Source: Paenibacillus phytohabitans (GTDB lineage Bacteria; Bacillota; Bacilli; Paenibacillales; Paenibacillaceae). From it: a stretch of 64,000 nt of DNA. Of this stretch, positions 19,555-28,693 are shown piece by piece. Position 1 is the stretch's first letter; each line of letters opens with the position of its first letter. Made by a program: the position numbers and the translations under genes. The stretch spans positions 1 to 64,000 of the forward strand of contig NZ_WHOB01000017.1 of assembly GCF_013141775.1 (NCBI RefSeq). The letters run 5' to 3'. The notes beneath the pieces were generated by a model. That model saw nothing but the letters and a program-made list of their open reading frames with translations, was not told where the DNA came from and did not search any database.

Positions 19555-20854
19555 ACCCGGGCGCCTCCTGGAACCAGCCATTCACCTGCGCAGTCTCCTC
19601 GGTCAGAATATCGAGATAAATGGATGTACGGTAATCCGTTTCCTTCAGGCTCCTGCCTGTAATCTCGGCGATCCGGTTCAGCCGGTACATTAATGTATTG
19701 GTATGGATATGCAGAAAGGCGGCCGATTCCTTCAGATTCCCGTTCATCGTCAGGTAGACGGCTATGGTCTTGAGGAAATCGCTCTTATGCTCGCGGTCAT
19801 GCTCCTTCAGCGGGTAGAGCAGAGCGCTGCGCCGTGTCCGGCTGCGCTTCTGCTCCAGAATGGCCGGAAGGTAGGCCCAGAAGCCAATCTCTTCATAGAG
19901 CAGCAGCTCACGGGCGTGATAAGGCAGCAGCTTCTTGATCTCCAGAATCTGCAGCGCTTCGCGGTAAGCGGCGGCCGCAGAAGTATATTCGCGGTAGCCC
20001 GGACTGCAGCCGGCCGTAAGCCTGCAGCCTTCGCTTGTGCCCATATCCCGGATCAGCTTCTGCACGAACGAGGACAGCCGCTCCGTCCCTTCCACAGGGA
20101 ACACAAACGAGAACAGAATAATCAGCCGGTTCTGCTCGGCAGTCTGGAACAGCAGCCGCTGTCCGGCATAGGCATCCATAATCCGGCGGAAATTCTGCAG
20201 GAAATGCTCATCCACCGGCTTGTCGCTCTCCAGTACCCCGATATAATAGCTCTCCGGCAGCAGAATGGACCCGGCCTCCGCCTCCTGGCGGATGCGCAGC
20301 TCATTCTCGTAATGCGAGGTCAGCAGCTTCCAGAAGAAATCCTCGAACGTCTTCTCCTGCTTCGTCTTCCAGCCCCGCTGCTTCAGCAGATAACGCCCGG
20401 CAATGCCTGCGGCTTTTTCGACAATCCGTTCGGCATGGCCTTCGGCGAGATTCCCCCGGTCCACCACCCAAATGTAGCCGAGAATCTCCTGCTGGTGTTT
20501 GATGCACATGGCCAAGCGGGGGCCCAGACCCACCTCCATGACTGCAGGAATGCGGATGGGGTGGCTGGTATTCTCCAGATCATGCATGACCCCTTTTTTG
20601 CGGAGGCCTATAATCACCGTATTCGGAACTCTTTTGCCGATAATGGTCGAGATACGCGCCGGATCGCTCTCAAACTGATGGGAGCTGTACCCGATCACAT
20701 GATGGTTGCTGTCCTCAATCGTCACCTGCGACTGAAGCGATTCGCTGATGGTATCCGCCAGGGATTCCATGCTGTCAAAAAAACGGTCAAATGTTTGCTC
20801 TGATTCTGTCAATGTGCCCACCCCAACCTGAAGAATAACAGAAGCTTTAATCAA
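19544..20854 (-). CDS. adeR: PucR/CdaR-family regulator, likely AdeR
   Basis: Up to 436 residues. The central region has a GGDEF-like/CdaR segment (about 170-320), and the C-terminus carries the PucR helix-turn-helix (TMNGNLKESAAFLHIHTNTLMYRLNRIAEITG, about 370-402). AdeR of B. subtilis belongs to this family and activates the alanine dehydrogenase gene. Here the gene lies 181 bp downstream of ald on the same strand rather than divergent from it. The first possible start is TTG at 20854; a TTG at 20812 behind GGGGTGGG has the better ribosome binding site. The assignment rests on family plus neighbourhood. Confidence 0.75.
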   Translation of the reverse strand: MIKASVILQVGVGTLTESEQTFDRFFDSMESLADTISESLQSQVTIEDSNHHVIGYSSHQFESDPARISTIIGKRVPNTVIIGLRKKGVMHDLENTSHPIRIPAVMEVGLGPRLAMCIKHQQEILGYIWVVDRGNLAEGHAERIVEKAAGIAGRYLLKQRGWKTKQEKTFEDFFWKLLTSHYENELRIRQEAEAGSILLPESYYIGVLESDKPVDEHFLQNFRRIMDAYAGQRLLFQTAEQNRLIILFSFVFPVEGTERLSSFVQKLIRDMGTSEGCRLTAGCSPGYREYTSAAAAYREALQILEIKKLLPYHARELLLYEEIGFWAYLPAILEQKRSRTRRSALLYPLKEHDREHKSDFLKTIAVYLTMNGNLKESAAFLHIHTNTLMYRLNRIAEITGRSLKETDYRTSIYLDILTEETAQVNGWFQEAPGFKE

Positions 20855-20954
20855 TTTCGCTGTAGAAGTGATTACATTATATTACACCGTTTGGCAGTTG
20901 CCTATAGGAACATCCAAGAAATGCGGAGGAAACCTAACATGGATATTCAGTCTG

Positions 20955-20988
20955 CATAAAAATAGCCCGGCGATTGCCCGCCGGACTG
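20955..20988 (-). terminator. Terminator of ald
   Basis: AGCCCGGCG (20964-20972) pairs with CGCCGG plus ACT (20979-20987). On the minus strand the stem is followed by ATTTTTATG. It lies between ald and adeR, so adeR probably has its own promoter or depends on read-through. Confidence 0.75.
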
Positions 20989-21035
20989 TAAGTTGCTACC
21001 CCTCTACTCTTGTGTAAGTCTGTAAGCTCTATATG

Positions 21036-22169
21036 CTAGATCAGAGTGAACTCTTGTTCTACTGCTTTCTCTACCGTGAAGTACTCTTCCCCAAGAGCTT
21101 CTGCCACGGCTTGGCAGGTGATCTTTCCGTTGGCTACGTTAACACCGCTCTTCAGACCGGCATTGTCTTCGATCGCCTGGAACACGCCTTTATTTGCAAT
21201 TTGCAGCGCATATGGAACCGTAACGTTGGTTAAAGCAATGGTCGAGGTTTTGGCTACAGCACCCGGCATATTCGCTACCGAGTAGTGCAGTACGCCGTGT
21301 TTCTCGAATACTGGATTATCATGTGTGGTTACACGGTCAATCGTTTCTACGATACCACCCTGGTCAATAGCCACGTCTACAATGACGGAGCCCGGCTTCA
21401 TGGCTTTGACCATTTCTTCAGTAACAAGCTTAGGAGCTTTAGCTCCTGGAATCAGCACTGCGCCTACCAGCAGGTCTGCTTCAGCTACGGCTTTGGCAAT
21501 GTTATATGGATTGGAGATCAGGGTGCTGATCTGTGAACCGAAGATGTCATCCAGCTGGCGGAGTCTGTCCGCGCTTAGGTCAACAATGGTAACCTCTGCG
21601 CCAAGGCCAATCGCCATTTTAGCTGCATTAGTACCTACCACACCGCCGCCGATAATGCTAACCTTGCCGCGGCTTACGCCGGGAACACCGGAGAGCAGAA
21701 TGCCTTGTCCGCCGTAGTTCTTCTGCAGGAACTGTGCGCCGAGCTGCACGGACATGCGTCCGGCTACTTCGCTCATCGGTGTGAGCAGCGGCAGTGTACG
21801 TCCATCCACTACGGTTTCGTAGCCGATGGCGAATACGCCCTTGTCTTTCAGGGCAGCTGCAAGGGCAGGCTCTGGAGCAAGGTGCAGGTAAGTGAAGAGA
21901 ATGAGACCCGGACGGAAGTAACCATATTCGCTTTCGAGCGGCTCTTTCACCTTCATAACCATTTCAGCGGCAGCCCAGACAGCTGATGCTTCTGCAATCA
22001 GTTCTGCTCCGGCTGCAGTATATTCTTCATTCAGGAATCCGCTGCCCGCGCCGGCTCCGGCTTCAACCAGTACTTTATGTCCATCGGCTACCAGACTTAC
22101 CACTCCAGCAGGGGTAATCGCTACACGGTTTTCATTATTCTTAATTTCTTTAGGTACACCAATAATCAT
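21036..22169 (-). CDS. ald: Alanine dehydrogenase
   Basis: 377 residues, the usual length. It begins [17 protein letters not shown], a signature of the family, with the substrate-binding Arg15 and Lys75 region (MKVKEP), catalytic His96 (YLHLAPE) and the NAD-binding [18 protein letters not shown] near residues 173-190. It interconverts L-alanine and pyruvate plus ammonia with NAD(H) and supports alanine use during growth and spore germination or sporulation. The ATG follows GGGAGCG. It is followed by its own terminator and by adeR. Confidence 0.97.
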   Translation of the reverse strand: MIIGVPKEIKNNENRVAITPAGVVSLVADGHKVLVEAGAGAGSGFLNEEYTAAGAELIAEASAVWAAAEMVMKVKEPLESEYGYFRPGLILFTYLHLAPEPALAAALKDKGVFAIGYETVVDGRTLPLLTPMSEVAGRMSVQLGAQFLQKNYGGQGILLSGVPGVSRGKVSIIGGGVVGTNAAKMAIGLGAEVTIVDLSADRLRQLDDIFGSQISTLISNPYNIAKAVAEADLLVGAVLIPGAKAPKLVTEEMVKAMKPGSVIVDVAIDQGGIVETIDRVTTHDNPVFEKHGVLHYSVANMPGAVAKTSTIALTNVTVPYALQIANKGVFQAIEDNAGLKSGVNVANGKITCQAVAEALGEEYFTVEKAVEQEFTLI

Positions 22170-22269
22170 TGTTATTCGCTCCCGTCTTATGTGGATCTCT
22201 TATGTAAAGAATCATAACATACGATTTCCTGCCGCATTTTGGGTAAAAAGAAAAACTATATCTGCCATG

Positions 22270-22287
22270 ATTGTGTTTTTACACAAT
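22270..22287. promoter_or_regulatory. Palindrome upstream of ald
   Basis: ATTGTGTTTTTACACAAT has perfect 7-bp arms around TTTT, about 100 bp upstream of the ald start and 170 bp upstream of the binding-protein gene on the other strand. It resembles a Rex operator (TTGTG...CACAA) but the spacer is 2 bp shorter than the Rex consensus. Candidate operator in a divergent promoter region. Confidence 0.35.
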
Positions 22288-22458
22288 GGGATGATATAAC
22301 CGTGAGATAGAACGTTTCCTTGCACAAGAGCAGAATCCGGCCGGTGAAATGTAAAGTTATGTTCCATATTCTCAGGTTTTTTGTTACTTCTGAGGCTTTT
22401 TGCGATCTGCTATTCTTGATTTGCAAGCCTATACAGTTATACAGGGAGGTTGTCGCTT

Positions 22459-23790
22459 TTGAAAAAAACACGCTGGATCGCCGGAATTACATCACTCGTT
22501 CTTATAATGGGCCTGGCTACAGGCTGCGGTAACAGCAGCAATTCATCTGCAGCCAATAATGAGAGCCCTGCCAAAGGCAATGGGGCAACATCTGCAAGCC
22601 CGGTAACCCTCAAAATGTGGGGCGGCGTTCCGCCGGAATCGGGACCGCAGGAGGTCATTGATAATTGGAACAAGGAGCATCCCGAAATTCAGGTGGAATA
22701 TGTACGCTTTGTTAACGACGACGACGGGAATCTCAAGCTGGATACGGCCATGATCACCGGGCAGGATGTAGATTTATTCGTGAATTACACGATCTCCCAT
22801 GCCTCCAAGCGGGTAGAATCGGGTCTGGCGCTGGATCTCAGTACCTTTACCGATTATAACATCGACGAGAAAATGGGCATTGACGCCGAGAGCTGGAAGA
22901 TTGACGGCAAGTATTACGGCGTTCCTACTACCAAAAGTCCGTTCTTCATCGCTTTGAACAAAGAGGCCCTGGACGCGGCGAACCTGCCGGTTCCGAAGGA
23001 ATGGACCTGGAATGAGCTGCGTGAATATGCGAAGAAGCTGAAAACCGGCGACCAGTACGGATTTATTCAAAATATGGAACCGTTCGTTGACCCTATCGAC
23101 TCTGTGCTCTCCCAGGAGGGCTACGCTAAGGCTGACGGCACCTCCAATCTGGATCATCCGCTCGTCAAGCAATGGCTGGAAACGCTGAACGGAATGATGA
23201 AGGACGATAAGACCACACCGCCGCTTGGCGAGCAATTGACATCCAAAATGCCGGTCGAGCAGGTCTTCCTCAGCGGAGAGGTGCCGATGCTCAATATCGG
23301 TGCGTGGCTGCTGCGCAGCTCGAATAACTTCACGGATTTCCCGCGTGATTTCACCATTGCCTTCGCGCCGGTACCCCGGCTTGCCGAAGCTGCGGATGAT
23401 TATGTGTCCCGTGGGGGATTAGGCGATTATATCTCCATTAATGCCAAGTCCAAGAAGCAGGAAGCGGCCTGGGAATTCCTGAAGTGGTATTCCGATGGCG
23501 GCATGTCACCGATGGCAGCAGGCGGAAGACTGCCGGCCTCGAAGGATGCCAATCAGGATGATGCGGTGAAAAGTCTCATCGGCGACAAAAGCGATTCCTA
23601 CGATCTGGATTCCCTGATGTACGTCATGTTCGACAATCAGACGCCGACCTATGTACGCAGCCTGCCTCAGGAAGTGATGGATCTTCGCTCACAGGAATAT
23701 GAGAAATACTTCCTCGACTCGCAGTCGCTGGATCAGACGGTGCAGGCCATGGTAACCCGGCATAACGAGTATTTGAAGCAGAACAAGTAG
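22459..23790 (+). CDS. ABC sugar-binding lipoprotein
   Basis: 443 residues from a TTG at 22459, 9 nt behind GGGAGG. The signal sequence ends in LATGC (Cys23), then a Ser/Asn-rich linker. The mature part is a CUT1 family-1 solute-binding protein (VTLKMWGGVPPESGPQEVIDNWNKEHPEIQVEYVRF and a WEFLKWYSDGG segment near the C-terminus). It has its own terminator, then a kinase/regulator pair, then two permeases at 26901-28622 that lack a binding protein of their own. I infer one importer split into three transcription units. Confidence 0.9.
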   Translation: MKKTRWIAGITSLVLIMGLATGCGNSSNSSAANNESPAKGNGATSASPVTLKMWGGVPPESGPQEVIDNWNKEHPEIQVEYVRFVNDDDGNLKLDTAMITGQDVDLFVNYTISHASKRVESGLALDLSTFTDYNIDEKMGIDAESWKIDGKYYGVPTTKSPFFIALNKEALDAANLPVPKEWTWNELREYAKKLKTGDQYGFIQNMEPFVDPIDSVLSQEGYAKADGTSNLDHPLVKQWLETLNGMMKDDKTTPPLGEQLTSKMPVEQVFLSGEVPMLNIGAWLLRSSNNFTDFPRDFTIAFAPVPRLAEAADDYVSRGGLGDYISINAKSKKQEAAWEFLKWYSDGGMSPMAAGGRLPASKDANQDDAVKSLIGDKSDSYDLDSLMYVMFDNQTPTYVRSLPQEVMDLRSQEYEKYFLDSQSLDQTVQAMVTRHNEYLKQNK

Positions 23791-23841
23791 AAGTTAGAAA
23801 AAGAAATAGAAGTTAAAATTGAGAAAGCACATGTATAACTA

Positions 23842-23884
23842 GGGAGGATTGCCACAGGAACAATGGCGCCTCCTTTTCTTTTTG
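23842..23884 (+). terminator. Terminator of binding-protein gene
   Basis: GGGAGG (23842-23847) pairs with GCCTCC (23868-23873), with inner GCCA/TGGC pairing, followed by TTTTCTTTTTG. Confidence 0.75.
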
Positions 23885-23900
23885 TCAAGCACCCACAATA

Positions 23901-23952
23901 GAACAAAACTACGCATTTTCAGCCTTCAACCAGCGCCCGCTGGAACAAAACC
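23901..23952. promoter_or_regulatory. Direct GAACAAAAC repeats upstream of kinase gene
   Basis: GAACAAAAC occurs at 23901-23909 and 23943-23951, 42 bp apart (four helical turns). The second copy reads GGAACAAAACC, whose exact reverse complement recurs at 26815-26825 before the permease operon of the same system. An extended -10 (TGC-TATAAT, 23994-23999) with no clear -35 follows, as expected for an activator-dependent promoter. Candidate sites for the regulator at 25866. Confidence 0.55.
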
Positions 23953-24065
23953 ATGCAATTTAAGGTATTGGCTGTGCTGCTTTTTTATTATGCTATAATC
24001 TAAACCATAGAGACCCTTATCCTCCCGGACCGGGCAGGTGCAATCGTGTTTGGAGGTGCAGCCGT

Positions 24066-25838
24066 GTGTCAAAGCTCATGCGAATTCTGATTCCCCAGAA
24101 ATTGAAATACCGCCTGTTTACCGCCTTTGTATGTCTGATTCTGCTGCCTTTTGGCGCATTGAATATGTATAACTACCAACGCATTGAGACGCTGGTCCAG
24201 AAGAAAATCAGCCAGCAAAGCCACTACCAGCTGGAGCAGATGTACCGCACGCTGGAGGATCAGATCAGCATTGCCTTCAAGACGCTGCTGTTCCTGAAGC
24301 AGGATGACACCGTCAAGTCTGTGCTGCTCCATCCTGGACAGCGTAATGAGCTGGAGAATAAACGGCTGATGGAGAATATTTTCAAGAACCTGAACAACAG
24401 CTTCTTCCTGTACAATCCTTCGGTCTATTTCATGATTCTGGACCTAACTGAAAGCGCATACACCTCTTATCCGCCCAAGGATTCGCTGATCTACTCGGAT
24501 TTAAAGGCCAATCCCGGGTTCGACCGGGGCCAGATGAATACCAGCTCTTATCACTGGGTGCCCAATGACACCAACTACGTGCTGCGCGATGTCTCCACCA
24601 GTGCCTATCTTCTATCCTTGTACGCTTATCTGGAGGATGCCCGGAACAAGCCTTACGGAATGGCCCGGATCAGCATCGATTATACGTACTGGCTGCGTTC
24701 CATTCATAAGCAGTCTGATCTGGAGCAGCAGTATTTCCTGATTACCCGCTCGGGGGAGGATATCTCCCAGTCCGTTCCGGGCAGTCTTTTATCGGAGAAG
24801 GTGAAGGCAGGGTTCGCCGGGCAGCCCGGACAGCAGTATTTTATCGACAAGGATTCGAATTCGCTGATTAATTACATTTATGTGGAATCGCTGGACTGGT
24901 ATATCGTCAACCGGATTCCGCTGTCTGTGCTGTTCGTGGAGATCGAAGGGCTGAAGCAGCAGTACTTTATTACGTTCTTTGTCCTGACGAGCATCTTCCT
25001 GATGATGACCTTCGTGATTGCTACGACCATCACACGCCCGTTGTCCCATTTGCAGAACAAGATGAAGGCGGCCGTGCAGAAGAGCCTCAAGATCCGCCTG
25101 CCGGAGCATAAATTCAGCGGGGAGATCCTGGATCTGACCCGGACCTTCAATACCATGCTTGACGATACTCACCTGCTGATCCAGAAGCTGAAGGCCGAGG
25201 AGCGCCAGAAGGAAGCTGTACATTTCCAGATGCTGCTGGCCCAGACGAATCCCCACTTCCTGCTGAACACGCTGAATACGATTAAATGGATTGCCATCCG
25301 TGAGCACAATGAGGATATTACGAATATGACCCTGTCGCTCGGCAAGCTGCTGGAGGCCAGTCTGAATACCGATAAGGACCTGATCCATCTGAAGGATGAG
25401 ATAGAGCTTGTAGAGGCTTATGTCCATATCCAGCAGGTCCGCTACGCCCACAAATTCGAATTAACCTGCCGCTACGATGAGGATGTTCTGTATGCGCTGG
25501 TTCCCAAGCTCAGCCTCCAGCCGCTGGTCGAGAACGCCATTATTCACGGGATCAGCAGACTGCCCGGCAACGGCCTGATTGAGCTGATCGTGCACCGCGA
25601 AGAGAACCGGCTGATTGTAGAGATCAAGGACAACGGCGTAGGCATGGAGCAGGCAGGTTTGAACAAGGTCCCGCGCAAGCGTCCGGGTATCGGGCTGAGC
25701 AATATTCAGGAGCGCCTGCGGCTGCTCTATCGCGAAGAGGGGACTTTGGAGGTTCTCTCCACCGGGGAAGGTGTCACCGTCCGCTTCACTATACCGCTTC
25801 TATTGTCTGCACCTTACGGCAATGGACATCCGGCTTAA
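24066..25838 (+). CDS. YesM-type sensor histidine kinase
   Basis: 590 residues. GTG start 7 nt behind GGAGGTG. Membrane helix at about 16-33, an extracellular sensor domain to about 295, a second helix (about 300-322), HAMP, then the kinase core with TNPHFLLNTLNTIKW (His397) and LQPLVENAIIHG (Asn490), ending in an HATPase domain. The 27-bp gap to the response regulator gene shows an operon. It would sense an extracellular sugar, possibly together with the binding protein encoded upstream. Confidence 0.92.
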   Translation: MSKLMRILIPQKLKYRLFTAFVCLILLPFGALNMYNYQRIETLVQKKISQQSHYQLEQMYRTLEDQISIAFKTLLFLKQDDTVKSVLLHPGQRNELENKRLMENIFKNLNNSFFLYNPSVYFMILDLTESAYTSYPPKDSLIYSDLKANPGFDRGQMNTSSYHWVPNDTNYVLRDVSTSAYLLSLYAYLEDARNKPYGMARISIDYTYWLRSIHKQSDLEQQYFLITRSGEDISQSVPGSLLSEKVKAGFAGQPGQQYFIDKDSNSLINYIYVESLDWYIVNRIPLSVLFVEIEGLKQQYFITFFVLTSIFLMMTFVIATTITRPLSHLQNKMKAAVQKSLKIRLPEHKFSGEILDLTRTFNTMLDDTHLLIQKLKAEERQKEAVHFQMLLAQTNPHFLLNTLNTIKWIAIREHNEDITNMTLSLGKLLEASLNTDKDLIHLKDEIELVEAYVHIQQVRYAHKFELTCRYDEDVLYALVPKLSLQPLVENAIIHGISRLPGNGLIELIVHREENRLIVEIKDNGVGMEQAGLNKVPRKRPGIGLSNIQERLRLLYREEGTLEVLSTGEGVTVRFTIPLLLSAPYGNGHPA

Positions 25839-25865
25839 GCGCATTTATACGGGAGGGAATCACAT

Positions 25866-26666
25866 ATGTGGAAAGTACTGCTGGTCGAGGATGAGGTTTT
25901 TGTACGGGAGAGCGTCCGCGAGATTATTGCCTGGGAAGAGCTCGGGTTCACTGTTAGCGGAGAAGCGGGCAATGGTGCAGAAGCGCTGGAGATGATCCGG
26001 CAGGATGCTCCCGATCTGGTGATTTCGGATATTGTCATGCCGGAGATGGATGGTGTCGAGCTGCTGCGCAGAACCCGTGAAGAGGGCTACGATTCCCGCT
26101 TCGTCATGCTTACCTGTATGAGCGATTTCGAGAATGTACGTCAGGCGATGGAATACGGGGCCTCCAATTATATCCTGAAGCTGTCCATGAGTGTGAATTC
26201 ACTGCGCGATACTCTGCGCAAGATCAATAATGAACTGGTGAAGAGCCAGGAGAACCGCAAGGTAAGCGCGGGCCCGCCCGGTTCTGCTGTTCCCCTGCCG
26301 CTGCCTCATGAGGAGATCACCAGCCATCCCGAGATCCAGAAGATCCTCCAGTATCTGCACGCCCATTATGATGAGGATATTACCGTCAAGTCGATGTCCC
26401 AGTATGTCATGATGGCCGAGAATTATGTCAGCACCCTGTTCAAAAAGAAAACCGGCCAGACCCTGATCCATTATCTGCATCAGATAAGGGTGGACCAGGC
26501 CATCCAGCTCCTGATCCACTCCGATCTGCCGGTATATGAGATTGGCAACCGGGTCGGCTTCGTCAACGATAACTATTTCATCAAAATTTTCAAACGCCTC
26601 ACTGCACAGACGCCGAGCCAGTACCGGCATACTCAGCGGCATAATACAGAATCCGTAAGCATATAG
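25866..26666 (+). CDS. Compact YesN-type response regulator
   Basis: 266 residues, about half the length of the regulator at 14524. The receiver domain (1-120) has EDE at 8-10 and phospho-acceptor Asp55 (ISDIVMPEMDG). The conserved Lys105 is followed by Leu instead of the usual Pro (YILKLSMS). A short Pro-rich linker (about 133-148) replaces the large middle domain, and two AraC helix-turn-helix motifs fill the C-terminus (EIGNRVGFVNDNYFIKIFKRLTAQTPSQYR). It likely activates the permease operon and possibly its own operon through the GAACAAAAC sites. The ATG follows GGGAGG. Confidence 0.9.
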   Translation: MWKVLLVEDEVFVRESVREIIAWEELGFTVSGEAGNGAEALEMIRQDAPDLVISDIVMPEMDGVELLRRTREEGYDSRFVMLTCMSDFENVRQAMEYGASNYILKLSMSVNSLRDTLRKINNELVKSQENRKVSAGPPGSAVPLPLPHEEITSHPEIQKILQYLHAHYDEDITVKSMSQYVMMAENYVSTLFKKKTGQTLIHYLHQIRVDQAIQLLIHSDLPVYEIGNRVGFVNDNYFIKIFKRLTAQTPSQYRHTQRHNTESVSI

Positions 26667-26697
26667 CTTGACTTCAATAAATGCCTAGCTCTCCTAT

Positions 26698-26730
26698 ACA
26701 GCGGCCTTCCTTCCGGGAATGCCGCTGTTT
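26698..26730 (+). terminator. Terminator after response regulator
   Basis: CAGCGGC (26699-26705) pairs with GCCGCTG (26721-26727), with an inner TTCC/GGAA stem, followed by TTTGCTG. The T-run is short. Confidence 0.5.
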
Positions 26731-26745
26731 GCTGTGGACAGGAAT

Positions 26746-26825
26746 AGAACAAAACTAAGATAGCCCCGCCCGCGGCCGCTCAGCAAATGTATATTTCTGT
26801 AGCATGAAGTCGTTGGTTTTGTTCC
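26746..26825. promoter_or_regulatory. Inverted GAACAAAAC sites before permease operon
   Basis: GAACAAAAC at 26747-26755 and GGTTTTGTTCC at 26815-26825 face each other 59 bp apart. The second is the exact inverse of the site at 23942-23952. No strong -35 is seen; TATGCT at 26849-26854 is a weak -10. Candidate operators linking the two operons of this system. Confidence 0.5.
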
Positions 26826-26900
26826 TTAACCCTTCTTAGGCCGCTTGTTATGCTTGTAGTGTGATCAAAGTAATCAAAAGACCTAAAGGAGTGGGGCTAT

Positions 26901-27782
26901 GTGAAGGCATCCTGGATGAAGCGGCAGCAGTACCTGGGCTATCTGTTTATCGGGCCAAATATGATTGGCGTGATTTTATTTTTCATCATACCTGCCGTCT
27001 ATTCTTTCTATCTCATGTTTACAGACTATAAGTTTATGAGTCCCCATACCAAATTCATCGGGCTGGACAACATTCAGCGGATGCTGGGGGATGAGGTATT
27101 CTATATCGCTATTAAGAACACGCTGCTGTTCCTGGTCTCCGTCCCGGTATCGATCGGGCTGGCGTTCATTGTTGCCGTTGTGTTGAACCGGTCCGTGTAT
27201 TTGAAAAAGCTGCTCCGCGCCCTGTACTTCATGCCTTATATTACAAGCGGCGTCGCTGTAGCCTTTGTCTGGATGCTGCTGTTTCATCCGAACAACGGGC
27301 CGATTAACGGCATTCTCCGCTCGGTCGGCATCGCGAATCCGCCCGGCTGGCTGTCCACGATGGAAACGTCCATGTATGCGATTGACATCATCTGGATCTG
27401 GTTCATGCTCGGCTATAACATGATCATCTACCTCGCCGCCCTGCAGGAAGTGTCCGGCGAGCTGCTGGAAGCCGCCAAAATCGACGGTGCCCGCACCTGG
27501 CAGACAGTCCGCAGTATCCTGTGGCCGCTGGTCAGCCCGACCACCTTCCTGCTGCTGATTACCGGACTGATCATGTCGATCAAGCAGTTCGGCATCATTC
27601 AGGCGATCACGCAGGGCGGACCGGGAAACAGTACCACCGTGTTATCTTTGTTCATCTATCAGAATGCCTTCCGCTATTACGAAATGGGTTATGCTTCAGC
27701 GGTCTCCTGGGCCCTGTTCCTGATCATTCTGATTTTCACCGTGATTCAATGGCTGGGCCAGAAACGCTGGGTTCACTACTAA
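26901..27782 (+). CDS. ABC sugar permease, MalF/UgpA-like
   Basis: 293 residues; GTG start 10 nt after AAGGAG. Six predicted membrane helices and the EAA loop EAAKIDGARTWQTVRSILWP near residues 193-212. It forms a CUT1 permease pair with the next gene 12 bp downstream and probably takes its substrate from the lipoprotein encoded at 22459. No ATPase gene is nearby. Confidence 0.92.
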   Translation: MKASWMKRQQYLGYLFIGPNMIGVILFFIIPAVYSFYLMFTDYKFMSPHTKFIGLDNIQRMLGDEVFYIAIKNTLLFLVSVPVSIGLAFIVAVVLNRSVYLKKLLRALYFMPYITSGVAVAFVWMLLFHPNNGPINGILRSVGIANPPGWLSTMETSMYAIDIIWIWFMLGYNMIIYLAALQEVSGELLEAAKIDGARTWQTVRSILWPLVSPTTFLLLITGLIMSIKQFGIIQAITQGGPGNSTTVLSLFIYQNAFRYYEMGYASAVSWALFLIILIFTVIQWLGQKRWVHY

Positions 27783-27794
27783 GGAGCTGAGAAC

Positions 27795-28622
27795 ATGAAT
27801 AAAGCCGTAGTTACCAAAAGCATTGCCACACTCATCATGCTGTTCTTCAGCATCGTCATGATTGTACCCTTCATCTGGATGATCAGCACTTCATTCAAGA
27901 CACCTGCCGAGGTCTTTCAATATCCGGTCCAGTGGATTCCCAGCCATTTCAACTGGAGCCATCATGTTAAGGTCTGGACCGGTCAGGGCAGCTTTGTGCC
28001 TTACTATCTGAATTCCCTTAAGGTGGCTATTCTGAGCACTATAGGTGCCGTTTCCTTGTCCGCCTTGGCTGCTTATGGGTTTGCCAGAATTGAGTTCAAA
28101 GGGCGGAACACCATGTTCATGGTTTATCTGTCCATGATGATGGTTCCCCCGCAGGTGCTGTTCGTACCCAAATTCATCATGTTCGACTGGGCCGGCATCT
28201 ACAACACCCATTGGGCGCTGATCCTGCCCGGAATGTTCACCATCTTCGGCGTATTCATGATGCGGCAGTTCTTCCTCTCCGTGCCTCATGAAATTTCGGA
28301 GGCCGCCTTCATCGACGGCGCAGGCCACTTCCGTATCTTCTCGCGCATTATCCTGCCGATGGCTAAGCCGTCGCTGGCCACGCTGGCCATCATCGACTTC
28401 TCCTGGCACTGGAATGATTATGAGAATGCGCTCGTCTTCCTGATTGACCATGATCTGTTCACCGTCCCGCTCGGGCTGCAGAATTTCATCCTGGAGAACA
28501 ATGTCGACTACAACGGCATGATGGCCGCTGCAACAGCCGGAATCATTCCTATGATCCTCGTCTTCCTGCTCGGCCAGAAATACATTATTGAAGGTGTGGC
28601 CAGCTCAGCGGTCAAGGGCTGA
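27795..28622 (+). CDS. ABC sugar permease, MalG/UgpE-like
   Basis: 275 residues, ATG behind AAGGAGCTGAG. Six predicted helices; EAA loop EAAFIDGAGHFRIFSRIILP in the second half. Ends with the GVASSAVKG tail common to MalG-type subunits. Last gene of the operon, followed by a strong terminator. Confidence 0.92.
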   Translation: MNKAVVTKSIATLIMLFFSIVMIVPFIWMISTSFKTPAEVFQYPVQWIPSHFNWSHHVKVWTGQGSFVPYYLNSLKVAILSTIGAVSLSALAAYGFARIEFKGRNTMFMVYLSMMMVPPQVLFVPKFIMFDWAGIYNTHWALILPGMFTIFGVFMMRQFFLSVPHEISEAAFIDGAGHFRIFSRIILPMAKPSLATLAIIDFSWHWNDYENALVFLIDHDLFTVPLGLQNFILENNVDYNGMMAAATAGIIPMILVFLLGQKYIIEGVASSAVKG

Positions 28623-28636
28623 CCCCGCTTATAAAT

Positions 28637-28680
28637 AAAGGAGCTATGCCACAGATTGTACGGTGGCATAGCTCCTTTTA
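28637..28680. terminator. Bidirectional terminator
   Basis: AAAGGAGCTATGCCA (about 28637-28651) pairs with TGGCATAGCTCCTTT (28664-28678) with T-runs on both sides. It serves the permease operon and the convergent AhpD-like gene. Confidence 0.85.
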
Positions 28681-28693
28681 AGTTGTTCTTCAG

